Positions 35,610-45,390 of a DNA stretch of 64,000 nucleotides are shown piece by piece; positions within the stretch are counted from its first letter, which is position 1; each line of letters opens with the position of its first letter. The notes beneath the pieces are model-generated. The model had not been told where the DNA came from and did no database searches. It saw nothing but the letters and a program-made list of their open reading frames with translations. Source of the DNA: Ohessyouella blattaphilus (GTDB taxonomy: Bacteria; Bacillota; Clostridia; Lachnospirales; Lachnospiraceae); the NCBI RefSeq assembly GCF_024721265.1, contig NZ_JAMXOC010000001.1, positions 124,001-188,000 of the forward strand, read 5' to 3'. The position numbers and the translations under genes were made by a program.

Positions 35610-36524
35610 TTATTCTCCTTTTGTCTTACTTTCAATCAATAGCTTCTTATATGTCTTCTTAAAGGTGTACATCCGCTCGTCGGCAATGGACAGCAGTTCA
35701 CTGGCATTTGCCGCCTCTTCACTACCGACACACCCATAGCTTATGCTACCGATGTATCCTTTTTCGAACTCCTCGGTAATCGTGCTCATTTGTCCCCGTA
35801 CGCCGGCTAAAATTTCTTCTACACGGGATCTCTTTACGTCCCTAGCAAGAAGCATAAACTCATCACCGCCAATCCGGCTAATCACAAAATCTTCACCCAT
35901 CATCCGTAGAAGGTTCGCTACATCGATAATATAAATATCCCCCTCGCCATGACCGAAATTATCATTTACATACTTCAAATTGTCTATATCTACAAAGGAC
36001 AGTACAAATTCATGCCCTTCTGCCAACCAACCATGGAGAGCATCCATCCCCGCATAGCGGCTCAGGGTGCCGGTAAGCATATCAAAGATAGCGTATTGCT
36101 CTAACTCCTGTTGCTTTCGCATATTATCACTGATATCAATCAGCACAAAAGCCGTCGCCTCTTCATCCTTCCATTTAATGGGAAAGTTTTTCACAATATA
36201 AAAACTCTCCCCTTCCTCACTAGTAATCGTTAGTTCCGTTGTCTCTATCTTTAAGTACTCAAGCAACTCCCGTTCCTGGCGCATAAGCTTCTCTCCTGCC
36301 TTATTCACTAGAAGGGTTTGTCTCTCTTCCTCACTCAGGACGATAAGCGCTTCCGGGTTATCCGTCGTCAAGTTTGAGAGCAGTTCATAATACGTCTGTA
36401 GAGCCCGGCTCTGTCTTTTCGTCTTTTCAATTTCCCGGGAAAGCTGTTCTTCGTTTTCTTGATTTCTCCGCTGTAAATCCCTTATCTGATTCTTTAATTT
36501 CGCAATTTGTTTCTGTTCATCCAC
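35610..36524 (-). CDS. Diguanylate cyclase with coiled coil and PAS-like domain
   Basis: 304-aa cytoplasmic GGDEF protein. An N-terminal coiled coil (about 1-50) is followed by a PAS-like domain (about 50-145) and a GGDEF domain (about 150-304) with IDNLKYVNDNFGHGEGD and an intact GGDEF. The product-inhibition site RxxD is absent before it. The usual DxLTGLxNR block reads DMLTGTLSRYAG. It is a close paralogue of the next GGDEF gene. Lacking membrane segments, it probably senses a cytoplasmic signal and makes c-di-GMP. Confidence 0.9.
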   Translation of the reverse strand: MDEQKQIAKLKNQIRDLQRRNQENEEQLSREIEKTKRQSRALQTYYELLSNLTTDNPEALIVLSEEERQTLLVNKAGEKLMRQERELLEYLKIETTELTITSEEGESFYIVKNFPIKWKDEEATAFVLIDISDNMRKQQELEQYAIFDMLTGTLSRYAGMDALHGWLAEGHEFVLSFVDIDNLKYVNDNFGHGEGDIYIIDVANLLRMMGEDFVISRIGGDEFMLLARDVKRSRVEEILAGVRGQMSTITEEFEKGYIGSISYGCVGSEEAANASELLSIADERMYTFKKTYKKLLIESKTKGE

Positions 36525-36536
36525 ATTCTTTTCCTC

Positions 36537-37367
36537 TTAATTATACCTTTTCTTGTTTTTGCGCTTGCATTCATACATCCGCTCATCCGCAAGGGATAGC
36601 AAAAGACTGGGATCTTCGCTCTCGCCACTGGCAACAAAACCATAACTTATCCGACTTTCGTATTGCTTGTCAAACTCCTTTGTCAGAACCTCTAGTTGCC
36701 CCTGTACACCGGCCAACATCTGCTCTTCTTTCCCCGCATATTTTTCCGGTATTAGAACCATAAATTCGTCACCGCCTAAGCGGGTAACTTCGATACCGTC
36801 ACCCATCATTTTCAGCAAATTTGCCACATCGATAATGTAGGTGTCCCCCTCGGCATGCCCAAAAGTATCGTTCACATACTTTAAGTTATCCATATCGATA
36901 AAACAAAGGGTGAACTTCTTCTCACCGGCAATCCAGCTATAGAGAATATCCATTCCTGCATAGCGGGTAAGAGCACCGGTCAACATATCAAAAATGGCAA
37001 ACTGCTCCAGCTCCCTTTCCTTCTCTCGTTCTTCAGTGGCATCACGCATAATATAGACATCGGCTTGGATAGTCTCTGAATCTATCTCAAAATGACTAAC
37101 CCGGTAAGTGGTATCCAGGTCGTCTTCGCTAAAAACAAACTCGCGCAAACCGGCTTTCACTTCCTCGAACAACGCCTCATCCGCTTTTACTAACTTCTGC
37201 ACAACCGTATTTTTTAGGAGCACTTCCCCTTTTTTATCAATCACTAAAAAGCCATCAGGACTAGCTCCTAATAGCTCTTTAAAGATGGTGTACTCTTTTT
37301 GTTGCTTATCGTATTGCGCCTTTACTTCACGAAACTTCTTACTATGAAGCTTCAACTTTGCACACAT
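36537..37367 (-). CDS. Diguanylate cyclase with PAS-like domain (paralogue)
   Basis: 276-aa paralogue of the downstream GGDEF protein. A short basic helix (about 1-25) leads to a PAS-like domain (about 28-125) and GGDEF domain (about 130-276) with IDMDNLKYVNDTFGHAEGD and intact GGDEF. It also shares the altered LTGALTRYAG block and the missing inhibition site. The two genes are 12 bases apart. An extended -10 (TGgTATATT) lies in the gap before the histidine kinase end, so the pair may be transcribed on its own or from the kinase. Confidence 0.9.
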   Translation of the reverse strand: MCAKLKLHSKKFREVKAQYDKQQKEYTIFKELLGASPDGFLVIDKKGEVLLKNTVVQKLVKADEALFEEVKAGLREFVFSEDDLDTTYRVSHFEIDSETIQADVYIMRDATEEREKERELEQFAIFDMLTGALTRYAGMDILYSWIAGEKKFTLCFIDMDNLKYVNDTFGHAEGDTYIIDVANLLKMMGDGIEVTRLGGDEFMVLIPEKYAGKEEQMLAGVQGQLEVLTKEFDKQYESRISYGFVASGESEDPSLLLSLADERMYECKRKNKKRYN

Positions 37368-37420
37368 TTTGAAAACCTCCAGCTCAGAATAATAACTATT
37401 TCTAATATACCATATCGCAC

Positions 37421-38767
37421 CTACTTATTAAACCCAAAAAGGGCTTTGCTTAGGATAACTGAGCTTTTATACACCGTACCTTCTTTGTTAAAACGAACCG
37501 TTCCATGATATTTCCTGGCAACTGCTGCGACAGAGGAAAGTCCAACCCCCTGTCTGCCATCTTTCGCCTCGTATGCCGGACAGGAGTTATCGAGGGTTAG
37601 CACCAATTTACTCTTTGTGGTTTCGCAACGAGCCTGAACGAATCGTTCTCCCTCCGTTTGACGAATAACACTTTGAGCGGCGTTCTCAAACAAATTTCCA
37701 AAAACAATACACAGATCGGTATTGGATATACCTATATCTTGAGGAACAACTAGTTTAACTTCTACTTTCGCACCTGCCCCTCTAGCATTCCGTAGATAAT
37801 GACGAACCAACACATCCACCACGTGGTTTTCGCATACGGGCGGCTCATTATCGCCAGGTAAACTCATCGTGTACTCCTCCAAGTAAGCTAACACTGCCTC
37901 TATGTCCGAGGCTTGTGCATGGCCTCTAATAACCGATAGGTGATGGCGCACATCATGCCGAACGGCCTTTCCTTGATCGATATTCTCCATAAGCTGTTCA
38001 TAGCTCTGAACTTGTAGTCGTAATTGCCGTTCTTGGGCGTGGTTTTCTGCCTCTAAGCGCGCTCTATGGGCGCTTTCTAACATCATCTGAATATTGATGT
38101 AGTAGGTGATTAGTCCTGTGACCACCACCAAAAGGTATACAACAATCGTAAACACTTTGTTGTATACCGCCTCTGCACCCTTATTAGAAAGGACATATCG
38201 GAAATTAATATTACTCATAAATATCTGAATGATAAAAAAAAGAATGGGGGTGACACACAAGAAAAGGACGCTCTTATTAGACATTTCCTCAAATGCGGGA
38301 CGTAATCTTTTTTTGAAAAAGCGCCACAGCAATGGAAGCGTCACCGCTATACCGACAATAATCGTTAGGGGATAGGTAATAACATCACCATAACCAATCG
38401 CTGTACCCGTAGGTAAAAATAGCATATTCAGCAGATATGCCACATAATTGATGGTGGTGGCCAGCGCCTGAATAATAAGAAACACATACAACAACTTTCC
38501 AACAAACACCCGGAAGCTCAGCAAAAACAATAAAACAATCACGCTGTAATAAGCGATTTTAAAAACACTTCGAGCCGTATTAAAGTCCCTTGCAAAAGCT
38601 AACAGCCAGAAATTCCCCACGCCATCCAGTAACGCTATAATAACGATACATAAATAAAACGACCGCTTTCTGATTCGCAGATTGTCCTCAAATGCCATCC
38701 CACCTACGAAATACCACGGCGTATTGATAAACACGTTCATTATCCCAAACTGAATAGCCTGTAGCAT
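37421..38767 (-). CDS. AgrC-type sensor histidine kinase
   Basis: 448-aa membrane kinase. Six or seven hydrophobic helices (about 1-230) form a sensor, followed by a coiled-coil linker and a GHKL kinase core. The phospho-acceptor histidine is in VRHDVRHHLSVIRG near residue 265. The N box is FGNLFENAAQSV near 355 and the glycine box is RQGVGLSSV near 410. This is the peptide-sensing family that includes AgrC. It lies 1 base from the response-regulator gene. No agrB or agrD lies beside it. Confidence 0.92.
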   Translation of the reverse strand: MLQAIQFGIMNVFINTPWYFVGGMAFEDNLRIRKRSFYLCIVIIALLDGVGNFWLLAFARDFNTARSVFKIAYYSVIVLLFLLSFRVFVGKLLYVFLIIQALATTINYVAYLLNMLFLPTGTAIGYGDVITYPLTIIVGIAVTLPLLWRFFKKRLRPAFEEMSNKSVLFLCVTPILFFIIQIFMSNINFRYVLSNKGAEAVYNKVFTIVVYLLVVVTGLITYYINIQMMLESAHRARLEAENHAQERQLRLQVQSYEQLMENIDQGKAVRHDVRHHLSVIRGHAQASDIEAVLAYLEEYTMSLPGDNEPPVCENHVVDVLVRHYLRNARGAGAKVEVKLVVPQDIGISNTDLCIVFGNLFENAAQSVIRQTEGERFVQARCETTKSKLVLTLDNSCPAYEAKDGRQGVGLSSVAAVARKYHGTVRFNKEGTVYKSSVILSKALFGFNK

Positions 38768-38768
38768 A

Positions 38769-39494
38769 CTATACCCTCCTCCTTACCACTTCGATACAAT
38801 AATCTTCGTAATAGCGGATTATGTCGCAACGATTTTTTCGTCTTATGGGAACGAGCGTATTTGGTAGAACGAAATCGCCTTCCTGGACGTTTTCCACAAA
38901 ATCCATATTAACAATATAGCTTTGGTGGCAACGGATGAATCGTGCATCATCCAAAAGTTCCTCCACACTCCCCAAGCGTATAAGGACACGCAATTCTTCA
39001 TTTTGCGAGGTATAGATAAGGCAATGCTTATTCTGGGATTCCACATATGTTATATCTGAGAGAAGTATTTTTCGCGGCTGGCGATTAACCATTAACTCTA
39101 TGTATTTTCCGCGGTATCCAACTAAACGCAAGCAACGAGTCAAGGCTTCTTTAACCTCATTTTCTGTAAAAGGTTTAAGCAAATAGTGACTCGCTCCCAC
39201 CTCCCACCCCTGTGCCATATGCTCACTGCTCGTGGTGGTAAACACAATGGTGCAGGTGTTGTCGCGTTGGCGTATCCAACGAGCCACATCTACGCCACTC
39301 ACTTCCTTCATATAGATATCCAAAAAGCAAATAGGCATTACGCCACTTGTTTGCATATAGGCAATGAGTTGCTCACCACTGGAGAAAACCAGCAGATTGG
39401 CGTCAATATTTTCAAGATTCAATATTGACTCTAGTCTCTTTTTTAAATTTTGGGAATCCTCGGCGTTGTCGTCACAAATGGCAATCTTCAGCAT
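38769..39494 (-). CDS. LytTR-family response regulator (AgrA-like)
   Basis: 241-aa regulator. The receiver domain (about 1-120) has the acidic pocket ICDDN, phospho-acceptor Asp in CFLDIYM and the lysine in LLKPF. A LytTR DNA-binding domain (about 135-235) follows, with VESQNKHCLIYT and RCHQSYIVN. The start is ATG 39494, five bases after AAAGGA; the longer frame from 39539 is not used. Transcribed from the promoter at 39525-39552, and paired with the kinase downstream. Confidence 0.93.
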   Translation of the reverse strand: MLKIAICDDNAEDSQNLKKRLESILNLENIDANLLVFSSGEQLIAYMQTSGVMPICFLDIYMKEVSGVDVARWIRQRDNTCTIVFTTTSSEHMAQGWEVGASHYLLKPFTENEVKEALTRCLRLVGYRGKYIELMVNRQPRKILLSDITYVESQNKHCLIYTSQNEELRVLIRLGSVEELLDDARFIRCHQSYIVNMDFVENVQEGDFVLPNTLVPIRRKNRCDIIRYYEDYCIEVVRRRV

Positions 39495-39524
39495 AACTAT
39501 CCTTTCCAAGTGTTTTATTTTTAT

Positions 39525-39552
39525 AATATACGACAACACCGCCTATTGGCAA
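39525..39552 (-). promoter_or_regulatory. Promoter of the AgrA/AgrC-like pair
   Basis: On minus, TTGCCA (39547-39552), 16-base spacer, TATATT (39525-39530). It lies between the third GGDEF gene and the regulator. Confidence 0.6.
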
Positions 39553-39561
39553 ACTCTAATC

Positions 39562-40755
39562 TCAGAAAATCTCTTCCATCCTTATTACTGTAAGCCGATC
39601 CCTGCCGCTACGTTTGGACAAGTACATGGCCTCATCTGCTTTTGTTATGTAGTCGGCAAAACATTCACTTTCCTTAGGTACACCATAGGCAAAGCCAATA
39701 CTGCTGGTTATCCTATGACCGGGGACAAGGTCTATATTATGTATTTTCTCTTGAAGTCGTTTGCCAATTTTTTCGCCTATCTTAACGTTGTCAATAGTAG
39801 TACATATGATGAATTCGTCGCCACCGTGCCGACAACAGATGTCTTTAACATCAACACTACACTGCAAGGCGTCAGCAACAGCAACTAATATTTCATCTCC
39901 CTTATCATGACCCCACTGGTCATTAATATTCTTAAACAAATCAATATCTAGGAAAAACACACCAAACAACCCTTGTGTTCGTTGCCTCCTCTTGAAAACT
40001 TCTGTTGCTTGTTCATTAAAAGACTTCCGATTATTTAGTCCTGTAAGGGGATCACGAGCTAAGTCTTCGATTTCATTCGCTGACTTTGACAAGAATATGA
40101 CAAAAAGAAACAACGTGCAAAAAAACGCTTTTAGCAAAAGAAAACCGTAAAACATACTTTGCAGCACGTCCGTTTCTAGCAACGTATATTCTTTATTTGT
40201 GATACCTACAATGGCTCTTGGCACTGTGGTAATTATCAGGAGCAAATAAGGCCACAAAAAAGAACGATAAAGATTCCTACTTTTCTTGCCAAACATACAT
40301 TGAAAGACAACTGGGGCAAATGTCATCAGGATACCCAAAGAAGCTATGACAACTCGTATATTCGCTTTTGCAAAAAAAAGATCTGCTACCACATACAAAA
40401 GGGAAAACATAACAAAAACAAGTCTTCCATACCTCTTTAGCTTTTCGGAATTCAACTTCATTGTTTGCAAAAGCACATGAGCATCCAGATAAAAGGCCAA
40501 AAGTAGCAATACATTTGCCAGTGTGGACGAAACCAGATCAGGAAAGATTCCTCGATACAAAAGCAAAAAATACCCAAGTGATCTTATCAAGCGAAAGGTT
40601 ATGGCCTTTTCTAGCAACTGTTCACCCCGAAAAAATTTCACATGGTCCTTGGATGTGAAAATAATCAAGGAAGACGCCAGTCCCTCCCAAAACATCACAC
40701 AGATTAACGCTTGAACATCTATAAGAAATACTTTACTCACTATTAACGAATCCAT
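39562..40755 (-). CDS. Membrane-bound diguanylate cyclase
   Basis: 397-aa protein. The N-terminal part (about 1-225) has six to eight hydrophobic helices, resembling a 7TM sensor module, followed by a GGDEF domain (about 235-397). The domain has the standard DPLTGLNNRKSF block, LDIDLFKNINDQWGHDKGD and an intact GGDEF. The inhibition site is absent: DVKD stands where RxxD would be. The start is ATG 40755; two in-frame GTG codons before it overlap the likely ribosome site GGGTGG. Unlike the other two cyclases in this island it is conventional in its catalytic blocks. Confidence 0.9.
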   Translation of the reverse strand: MDSLIVSKVFLIDVQALICVMFWEGLASSLIIFTSKDHVKFFRGEQLLEKAITFRLIRSLGYFLLLYRGIFPDLVSSTLANVLLLLAFYLDAHVLLQTMKLNSEKLKRYGRLVFVMFSLLYVVADLFFAKANIRVVIASLGILMTFAPVVFQCMFGKKSRNLYRSFLWPYLLLIITTVPRAIVGITNKEYTLLETDVLQSMFYGFLLLKAFFCTLFLFVIFLSKSANEIEDLARDPLTGLNNRKSFNEQATEVFKRRQRTQGLFGVFFLDIDLFKNINDQWGHDKGDEILVAVADALQCSVDVKDICCRHGGDEFIICTTIDNVKIGEKIGKRLQEKIHNIDLVPGHRITSSIGFAYGVPKESECFADYITKADEAMYLSKRSGRDRLTVIRMEEIF

Positions 40756-40856
40756 AATTGCCACCACCCTTTACTCATTCACACACGATATCTATCTCTA
40801 TTTTCAAGGTTTTAAAAAAGAAATTCAATAGAACTAGCGAAATCGGTCGGATAATG

Positions 40857-40900
40857 GCGAAAAAAAACAGTAGGTAAACCCTAAGGTAACCTACTGTTTT
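40857..40900 (-). terminator. ppdK terminator
   Basis: Stem AAAACAGTAGGT / ACCTACTGTTTT around 40865-40900 followed on minus by about eight U, just after the ppdK stop at 40909. Confidence 0.9.
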
Positions 40901-40908
40901 GTGTGTAA

Positions 40909-43533
40909 TTATTTACTTGCTTTAATAGCTGCTTGAGCGGCTGCAAGTCTAGCGATCGGCACTCTAAATGGAGATGCGGATACGTAGTCAAGACCGATTT
41001 CGTGACAGAACTCTACAGAAGATGGATCGCCACCGTGCTCTCCACAAATACCGAAGTGTAAAGCATCGTTTACCGGACGTCCTTTATCAAGAGCCATCTT
41101 CATCAGTGAGCCAACACCAACTTGATCTAGCTTAGCAAATGGGTCATACTCGAAGATCTTAGCGTCATAGTATGAATCTAAGAACTTACCAGCATCATCA
41201 CGTGAGAAGCCATAAGTCATTTGGGTTAAGTCATTGGTACCGAAGCAGAAGAAGTCAGCTTCTTTAGCAATTGCATCAGCAGTTAAACAAGCTCTTGGAA
41301 TCTCGATCATCGTACCTACTTCATAATCAAGCTTCACTTCCGCTTTATTAATTTCTTCTTCAGCTGTAGCAATAACGATATCTTTAACAAACTTAAATTC
41401 TTTTACTTCCCCTACAAGTGGGATCATGATTTCTGGTTTTACGTCTAAGTTCGTGTTTTTCTTCACGTTGATAGCTGCACGAATGATAGCTCGTGTTTGC
41501 ATCTTCGCAATTTCAGGATACGTTACCGTTAGACGGCATCCACGGTGTCCCATCATTGGGTTGAACTCGTGTAATCCTTCGATGATTTCCTTGATTTGGT
41601 CAACTGTCTTACCTTGAGCGTCTGCCAATTTCTTGATATCAGCTTCTTCTGTTGGTACGAACTCGTGTAGCGGTGGATCGAGGAAACGAATGGTAACTGG
41701 GTTACCTTCTAACGCTTCGTATAATTTCTCGAAATCTCCCTGTTGTACAGGTAAGATTTTCTCAAGAGCTGCTTCTCTTTCTTCGACTGTATCTGAACAA
41801 ATCATTTCACGGAAAGCGTCAATTCTGTCGCCTTCGAAGAACATATGCTCTGTACGGCAAAGACCGATACCTTCAGCTCCTAATTCGCGAGCACGTCTAG
41901 CATCTTCTGGAGTATCTGCGTTTGTACGCACCTTTAAGACTCTAAATCTATCTGCCCAGCCCATGATGCGACCGAAGTCTCCGGAAATCTCAGCAGGAAT
42001 AGTTGCAATTGCGCCAGCGTATACAGCTCCTGTAGAACCGTCTAAAGAAATAGCATCGCCTTCGCCAAAGACAACATCACCTAACGTGAATTTCTTATTG
42101 GCTTCGTCCATCTTAATTTCAGACAAACCAGATACACAGCAAGTACCCATTCCTCTAGCAACAACAGCTGCGTGAGAAGTCATACCACCACGAACAGTGA
42201 GGATACCTTGAGCAGCCTTCATACCTTCGATATCTTCTGGTGAAGTCTCAAGACGAACAAGGACAACCTTTTCGCCCTTAGCATCCCATTCCTTAGCATC
42301 AGCAGCAGTAAATACTACTTTACCTGAAGCAGCTCCTGGTGAGGCAGCAAGGCCACGGCCAAGTTCTTTTGCTTCTTTGATTGCTTGAGGATCAAATTGA
42401 GGATGAAGTAAGGTGTCTAAGTTACGAGGATCGATCATCTCTACCGCTTTTTCTTCCTTAATCATTCCTTCATCTACTAAATCACAAGCGATTTTAAGAG
42501 CAGCTTTTGCTGTTCTCTTACCGTTACGTGTTTGCAGCATGTAAAGCTTCTTATCTTCGATAGTGAACTCCATATCTTGCATATCACGGTAGTGATTTTC
42601 TAATTTTTCTGTAATGTCTACGAATTCTTTATATACTTCTGGCATGATTTTTTCAAGCTCAGAAATTGGTTGCGGTGTACGAACACCGGCAACAACGTCT
42701 TCACCTTGAGCATTGATTAAGAATTCTCCCATCAATTTGTTCTCGCCAGTAGCTGGGTCACGGGTAAAGGCAACACCGGTTCCTGAAGTATCACCCATAT
42801 TACCGAAGGCCATCATCTGTACGTTAACAGCGGTTCCCCAAGAATAAGGAATGTCATTGTCACGACGATATACGTTGGCACGAGGGTTATCCCAAGAACG
42901 GAATACCGCTTGGATAGCTCCAAGAAGTTGTTCTTTGGCATCAGCCGGGAATTCTTCTCCCAGTTTACTCTTATATTCTGCCTTAAATTGAGCAGATAAC
43001 TCTTTTAAATCATCCGCGGTTAAGTCAGTATCTTCTGTAACCCCTTTTTCTTCTTTCATCTTATCGATGAGCTCTTCGAAGTACTTCTTACCGACTTCCA
43101 TTACTACGTCAGAGTACATTTGAATAAATCTTCTGTAGCAATCCCATGCCCAACGAGGATTTCCTGATTTTTCAGCAATTACGTTTACTACTTCTTCGTT
43201 AAGACCAAGGTTAAGGATTGTATCCATCATACCTGGCATAGAAGCACGTGCACCTGAACGAACAGATACAAGTAGTGGATTTTCGTTATCACCAAATTTC
43301 TTGCCGGCGATTTCTTCCATCTTGGTAACAGATTCCATGATTTGAGCTAAAATCTCATCATTGATTTTCTTGCCATCTTCATAATATTGTGTACAAGCTT
43401 CTGTTGTTACCGTGAACCCTTGAGGTACTGGTAAACCAAGTTTTGTCATTTCAGCAAGGTTACATCCCTTACCGCCAAGAAGGTTTCTCATTGTTGCATC
43501 GCCTTCAGAAAACATATAAACCCATTTCGTCAT
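40909..43533 (-). CDS. ppdK: Pyruvate, phosphate dikinase
   Basis: 874-aa enzyme that interconverts pyruvate, ATP and Pi with PEP, AMP and PPi; in anaerobes it often runs in the glycolytic direction. The ATP-grasp domain is N-terminal. The swivel domain carries GGMTSHAAVVARG with the catalytic His and neighbouring regulatory Thr. The C-terminal PEP barrel has GLCRTEHMFF and FCFGTNDLTQMT. The start is ATG 43533 with AGGAGG upstream, not the longer frame from 43578. Transcribed alone from a strong promoter. Its codon use looks stricter than that of its neighbours, which suggests high expression. Confidence 0.97.
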   Translation of the reverse strand: MTKWVYMFSEGDATMRNLLGGKGCNLAEMTKLGLPVPQGFTVTTEACTQYYEDGKKINDEILAQIMESVTKMEEIAGKKFGDNENPLLVSVRSGARASMPGMMDTILNLGLNEEVVNVIAEKSGNPRWAWDCYRRFIQMYSDVVMEVGKKYFEELIDKMKEEKGVTEDTDLTADDLKELSAQFKAEYKSKLGEEFPADAKEQLLGAIQAVFRSWDNPRANVYRRDNDIPYSWGTAVNVQMMAFGNMGDTSGTGVAFTRDPATGENKLMGEFLINAQGEDVVAGVRTPQPISELEKIMPEVYKEFVDITEKLENHYRDMQDMEFTIEDKKLYMLQTRNGKRTAKAALKIACDLVDEGMIKEEKAVEMIDPRNLDTLLHPQFDPQAIKEAKELGRGLAASPGAASGKVVFTAADAKEWDAKGEKVVLVRLETSPEDIEGMKAAQGILTVRGGMTSHAAVVARGMGTCCVSGLSEIKMDEANKKFTLGDVVFGEGDAISLDGSTGAVYAGAIATIPAEISGDFGRIMGWADRFRVLKVRTNADTPEDARRARELGAEGIGLCRTEHMFFEGDRIDAFREMICSDTVEEREAALEKILPVQQGDFEKLYEALEGNPVTIRFLDPPLHEFVPTEEADIKKLADAQGKTVDQIKEIIEGLHEFNPMMGHRGCRLTVTYPEIAKMQTRAIIRAAINVKKNTNLDVKPEIMIPLVGEVKEFKFVKDIVIATAEEEINKAEVKLDYEVGTMIEIPRACLTADAIAKEADFFCFGTNDLTQMTYGFSRDDAGKFLDSYYDAKIFEYDPFAKLDQVGVGSLMKMALDKGRPVNDALHFGICGEHGGDPSSVEFCHEIGLDYVSASPFRVPIARLAAAQAAIKASK

Positions 43534-43581
43534 TTCTGTATGACCTCCTAATACTATTTTTTCTTTAAAGTCGCACATAAT

Positions 43582-43610
43582 ATTGTACCTAGAATAGCCA
43601 CTTTAGTCAA
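43582..43610 (-). promoter_or_regulatory. ppdK promoter
   Basis: On minus, TTGACT (43605-43610), 17-base spacer, TACAAT (43582-43587). The leader is about 42 bases. Confidence 0.8.
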
Positions 43611-43623
43611 GCAAAATAGCTGA

Positions 43624-43917
43624 TTAACTTAACTCAACTTTTGCAGCCTCGGCCGGCTTAAAATCATTGTACAAATCATAGATATTATGACCTGTGGATT
43701 CGCTTAAGACCCGGCCCTCTAAAGTGTAGGTGCGAATAAAGCGTTTACCGTCAATACTAGACCAGTGCTCCACGTCCCAAGTTAGGTAGCCGTCTTCATC
43801 GCTTTTCTTCTCTTTTAAGATTAAATCTACTTGGCGTCCCCCAGGAGCCATGAGCTCAATCAGTTCCTTTTCCGTTACTTCTAATTCTTCTTTTTTTACT
43901 TTATCGTATACTTTCAT
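43624..43917 (-). CDS. Small protein of unknown function (97 aa)
   Basis: Unrecognised soluble protein, acidic and lysine-rich. A helical start (EELEVTEKELIELMAPGG) is followed by beta-like segments with aromatic residues (YLTWDVEHWSSIDGKRFIRTYTLEG). No cysteines or membrane parts. It starts 16 bases after the M18 peptidase stop, so it is co-transcribed with that gene. The good ribosome site (GGAGGAAAAAC) supports it being real. Confidence 0.8.
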   Translation of the reverse strand: MKVYDKVKKEELEVTEKELIELMAPGGRQVDLILKEKKSDEDGYLTWDVEHWSSIDGKRFIRTYTLEGRVLSESTGHNIYDLYNDFKPAEAAKVELS

Positions 43918-43932
43918 CTGTTTTTCCTCCGT

Positions 43933-45324
43933 TTATTCTCCGTAGTGTAAAAAAGCCCGGTACCCTTTATAAGCTTCATAGACGTCCGCCTTTGAGGTAA
44001 TCTCGTAAGGGGCGTGCATACACAGGACCGCTACCCCGCTGTCAATAACGTTCATTCCGAGATTGGCCATAATGTAAGCAATGGTACCGCCACCGCCAAC
44101 GTCCACCTTACCTAGTTCTGCAAATTGATACTCTACTTGTGCCTCATCGAAAAGCTTTCGCAGCTTAGCGATAAACTCGGCGTTGGTATCATTAGAACCA
44201 CTTTTACCACGAGCTCCAGTAAACTTATTAAACACCAAGCCTTTTCCTAAAAACGCCGAACTCCGCTTTTCAAAAGCATCCGCAAAGAGGGGATCATAAG
44301 CCGCACTAACATCAGAAGAAAGCATGGCTGAATTCGCTAAGGTACGACGCACTAAAAGTTCCGACTCCCCTTCCGTTAAGCTTAGAAGCTCGGCGACCGC
44401 GTTTTCAAAGAAGCGGGACTGCATTCCGGTGGCGCCTACACTACCGATTTCTTCTTTATCCACTAAGATTAGACAACCGGTGCGGCTTAAGTCTTCCTCA
44501 GCCATCATCGCAAAGAGAGAGGTAAAGGCGCACACTCTATCATCTTGACCATAAGCCATAATCATACTGCGATCAAAGCCTAAGTCTCTCGCTTTCTCCG
44601 CCGGCACAATCTCTAGTTCTGCTGAGGCAAAGTCTTCTTCTTCAATCCCGTATTTCTCATTTAAAATGGTTAAAATCCCGTGTTTTACCTGTTCTTTTTT
44701 CTCTTCCTCTTCGCTGCTAAGTGGCATACTGCCCACTAAGAGATCCAGCTTTTCCCCTTCGATGACCACGCTGGCTTTTTTCTCCATCTGCTTGGCCGCT
44801 AAATGAATTAACAAATCCGTCACCGCAAAGACAGGATCATCGGCTTCTTCACCGATTACGATATCGACCACCGTGCCATCCTTTTTCGCCACTACACCGT
44901 GAATTGCTAGGGGCATCGTCACCCACTGGTATTTCTTAATGCCCCCGTAATAATGGGTATCTAGATAAGCCATCTCCTCGCTTTCGTAGAGAGGATTTTG
45001 CTTCACATCGATACGCGGTGAATCAATATGAGCGCCAAGTATATTCATTCCTGCGGATAAGGGCTCTTTTCCCAAATTAAACAGGGCTACGCTTTTGCCC
45101 ATCATTACGGTATAGACTTTGTCGCCGCTCTTTAGCTTTTTCCCAGCCTTAATCGCTTCACTCAAGTCCTCATAGCCGGCTGCCTTCGCCATTGCCACTG
45201 CGTATTTTACACATTCTCTCTCCGTCTTGCCAGTATCGAGAGCATGCTTATACTTATCGTTTAGCGCCTGCAGTTTGGCAATGTCGGCTTCATTGTAATT
45301 TTCCCAAGCATTTACATTCTTCAT
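43933..45324 (-). CDS. M18 family aminopeptidase
   Basis: 463-aa cytosolic zinc aminopeptidase that removes N-terminal residues, often acidic ones. Metal-site motifs: HIDSPRIDVKQ near residue 102, DKEEIGSVG near 295 with the general-base Glu, and CMHAPYEITSKADV near the C-terminus. The family also includes the yeast vacuolar enzyme Ape1. A likely promoter with extended -10 TGcTATACT (45362-45367) precedes it. Followed by the 97-aa gene. Confidence 0.94.
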   Translation of the reverse strand: MKNVNAWENYNEADIAKLQALNDKYKHALDTGKTERECVKYAVAMAKAAGYEDLSEAIKAGKKLKSGDKVYTVMMGKSVALFNLGKEPLSAGMNILGAHIDSPRIDVKQNPLYESEEMAYLDTHYYGGIKKYQWVTMPLAIHGVVAKKDGTVVDIVIGEEADDPVFAVTDLLIHLAAKQMEKKASVVIEGEKLDLLVGSMPLSSEEEEKKEQVKHGILTILNEKYGIEEEDFASAELEIVPAEKARDLGFDRSMIMAYGQDDRVCAFTSLFAMMAEEDLSRTGCLILVDKEEIGSVGATGMQSRFFENAVAELLSLTEGESELLVRRTLANSAMLSSDVSAAYDPLFADAFEKRSSAFLGKGLVFNKFTGARGKSGSNDTNAEFIAKLRKLFDEAQVEYQFAELGKVDVGGGGTIAYIMANLGMNVIDSGVAVLCMHAPYEITSKADVYEAYKGYRAFLHYGE

Positions 45325-45390
45325 CTTTAAGAAAGCCTCCTTATTTTTTTCTACTTAAAGTAGTATAGCACATTTTTTTCAGAATCCCGC

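Noticed and set aside
39364-39888. 174-codon open frame on plus
   Set aside because: Crosses the regulator start, promoter and the GGDEF domain on the other strand; no ribosome site and no recognisable motif.
41633-42175. 180-codon open frame on plus
   Set aside because: Antisense shadow of ppdK, driven by its strict codon bias.
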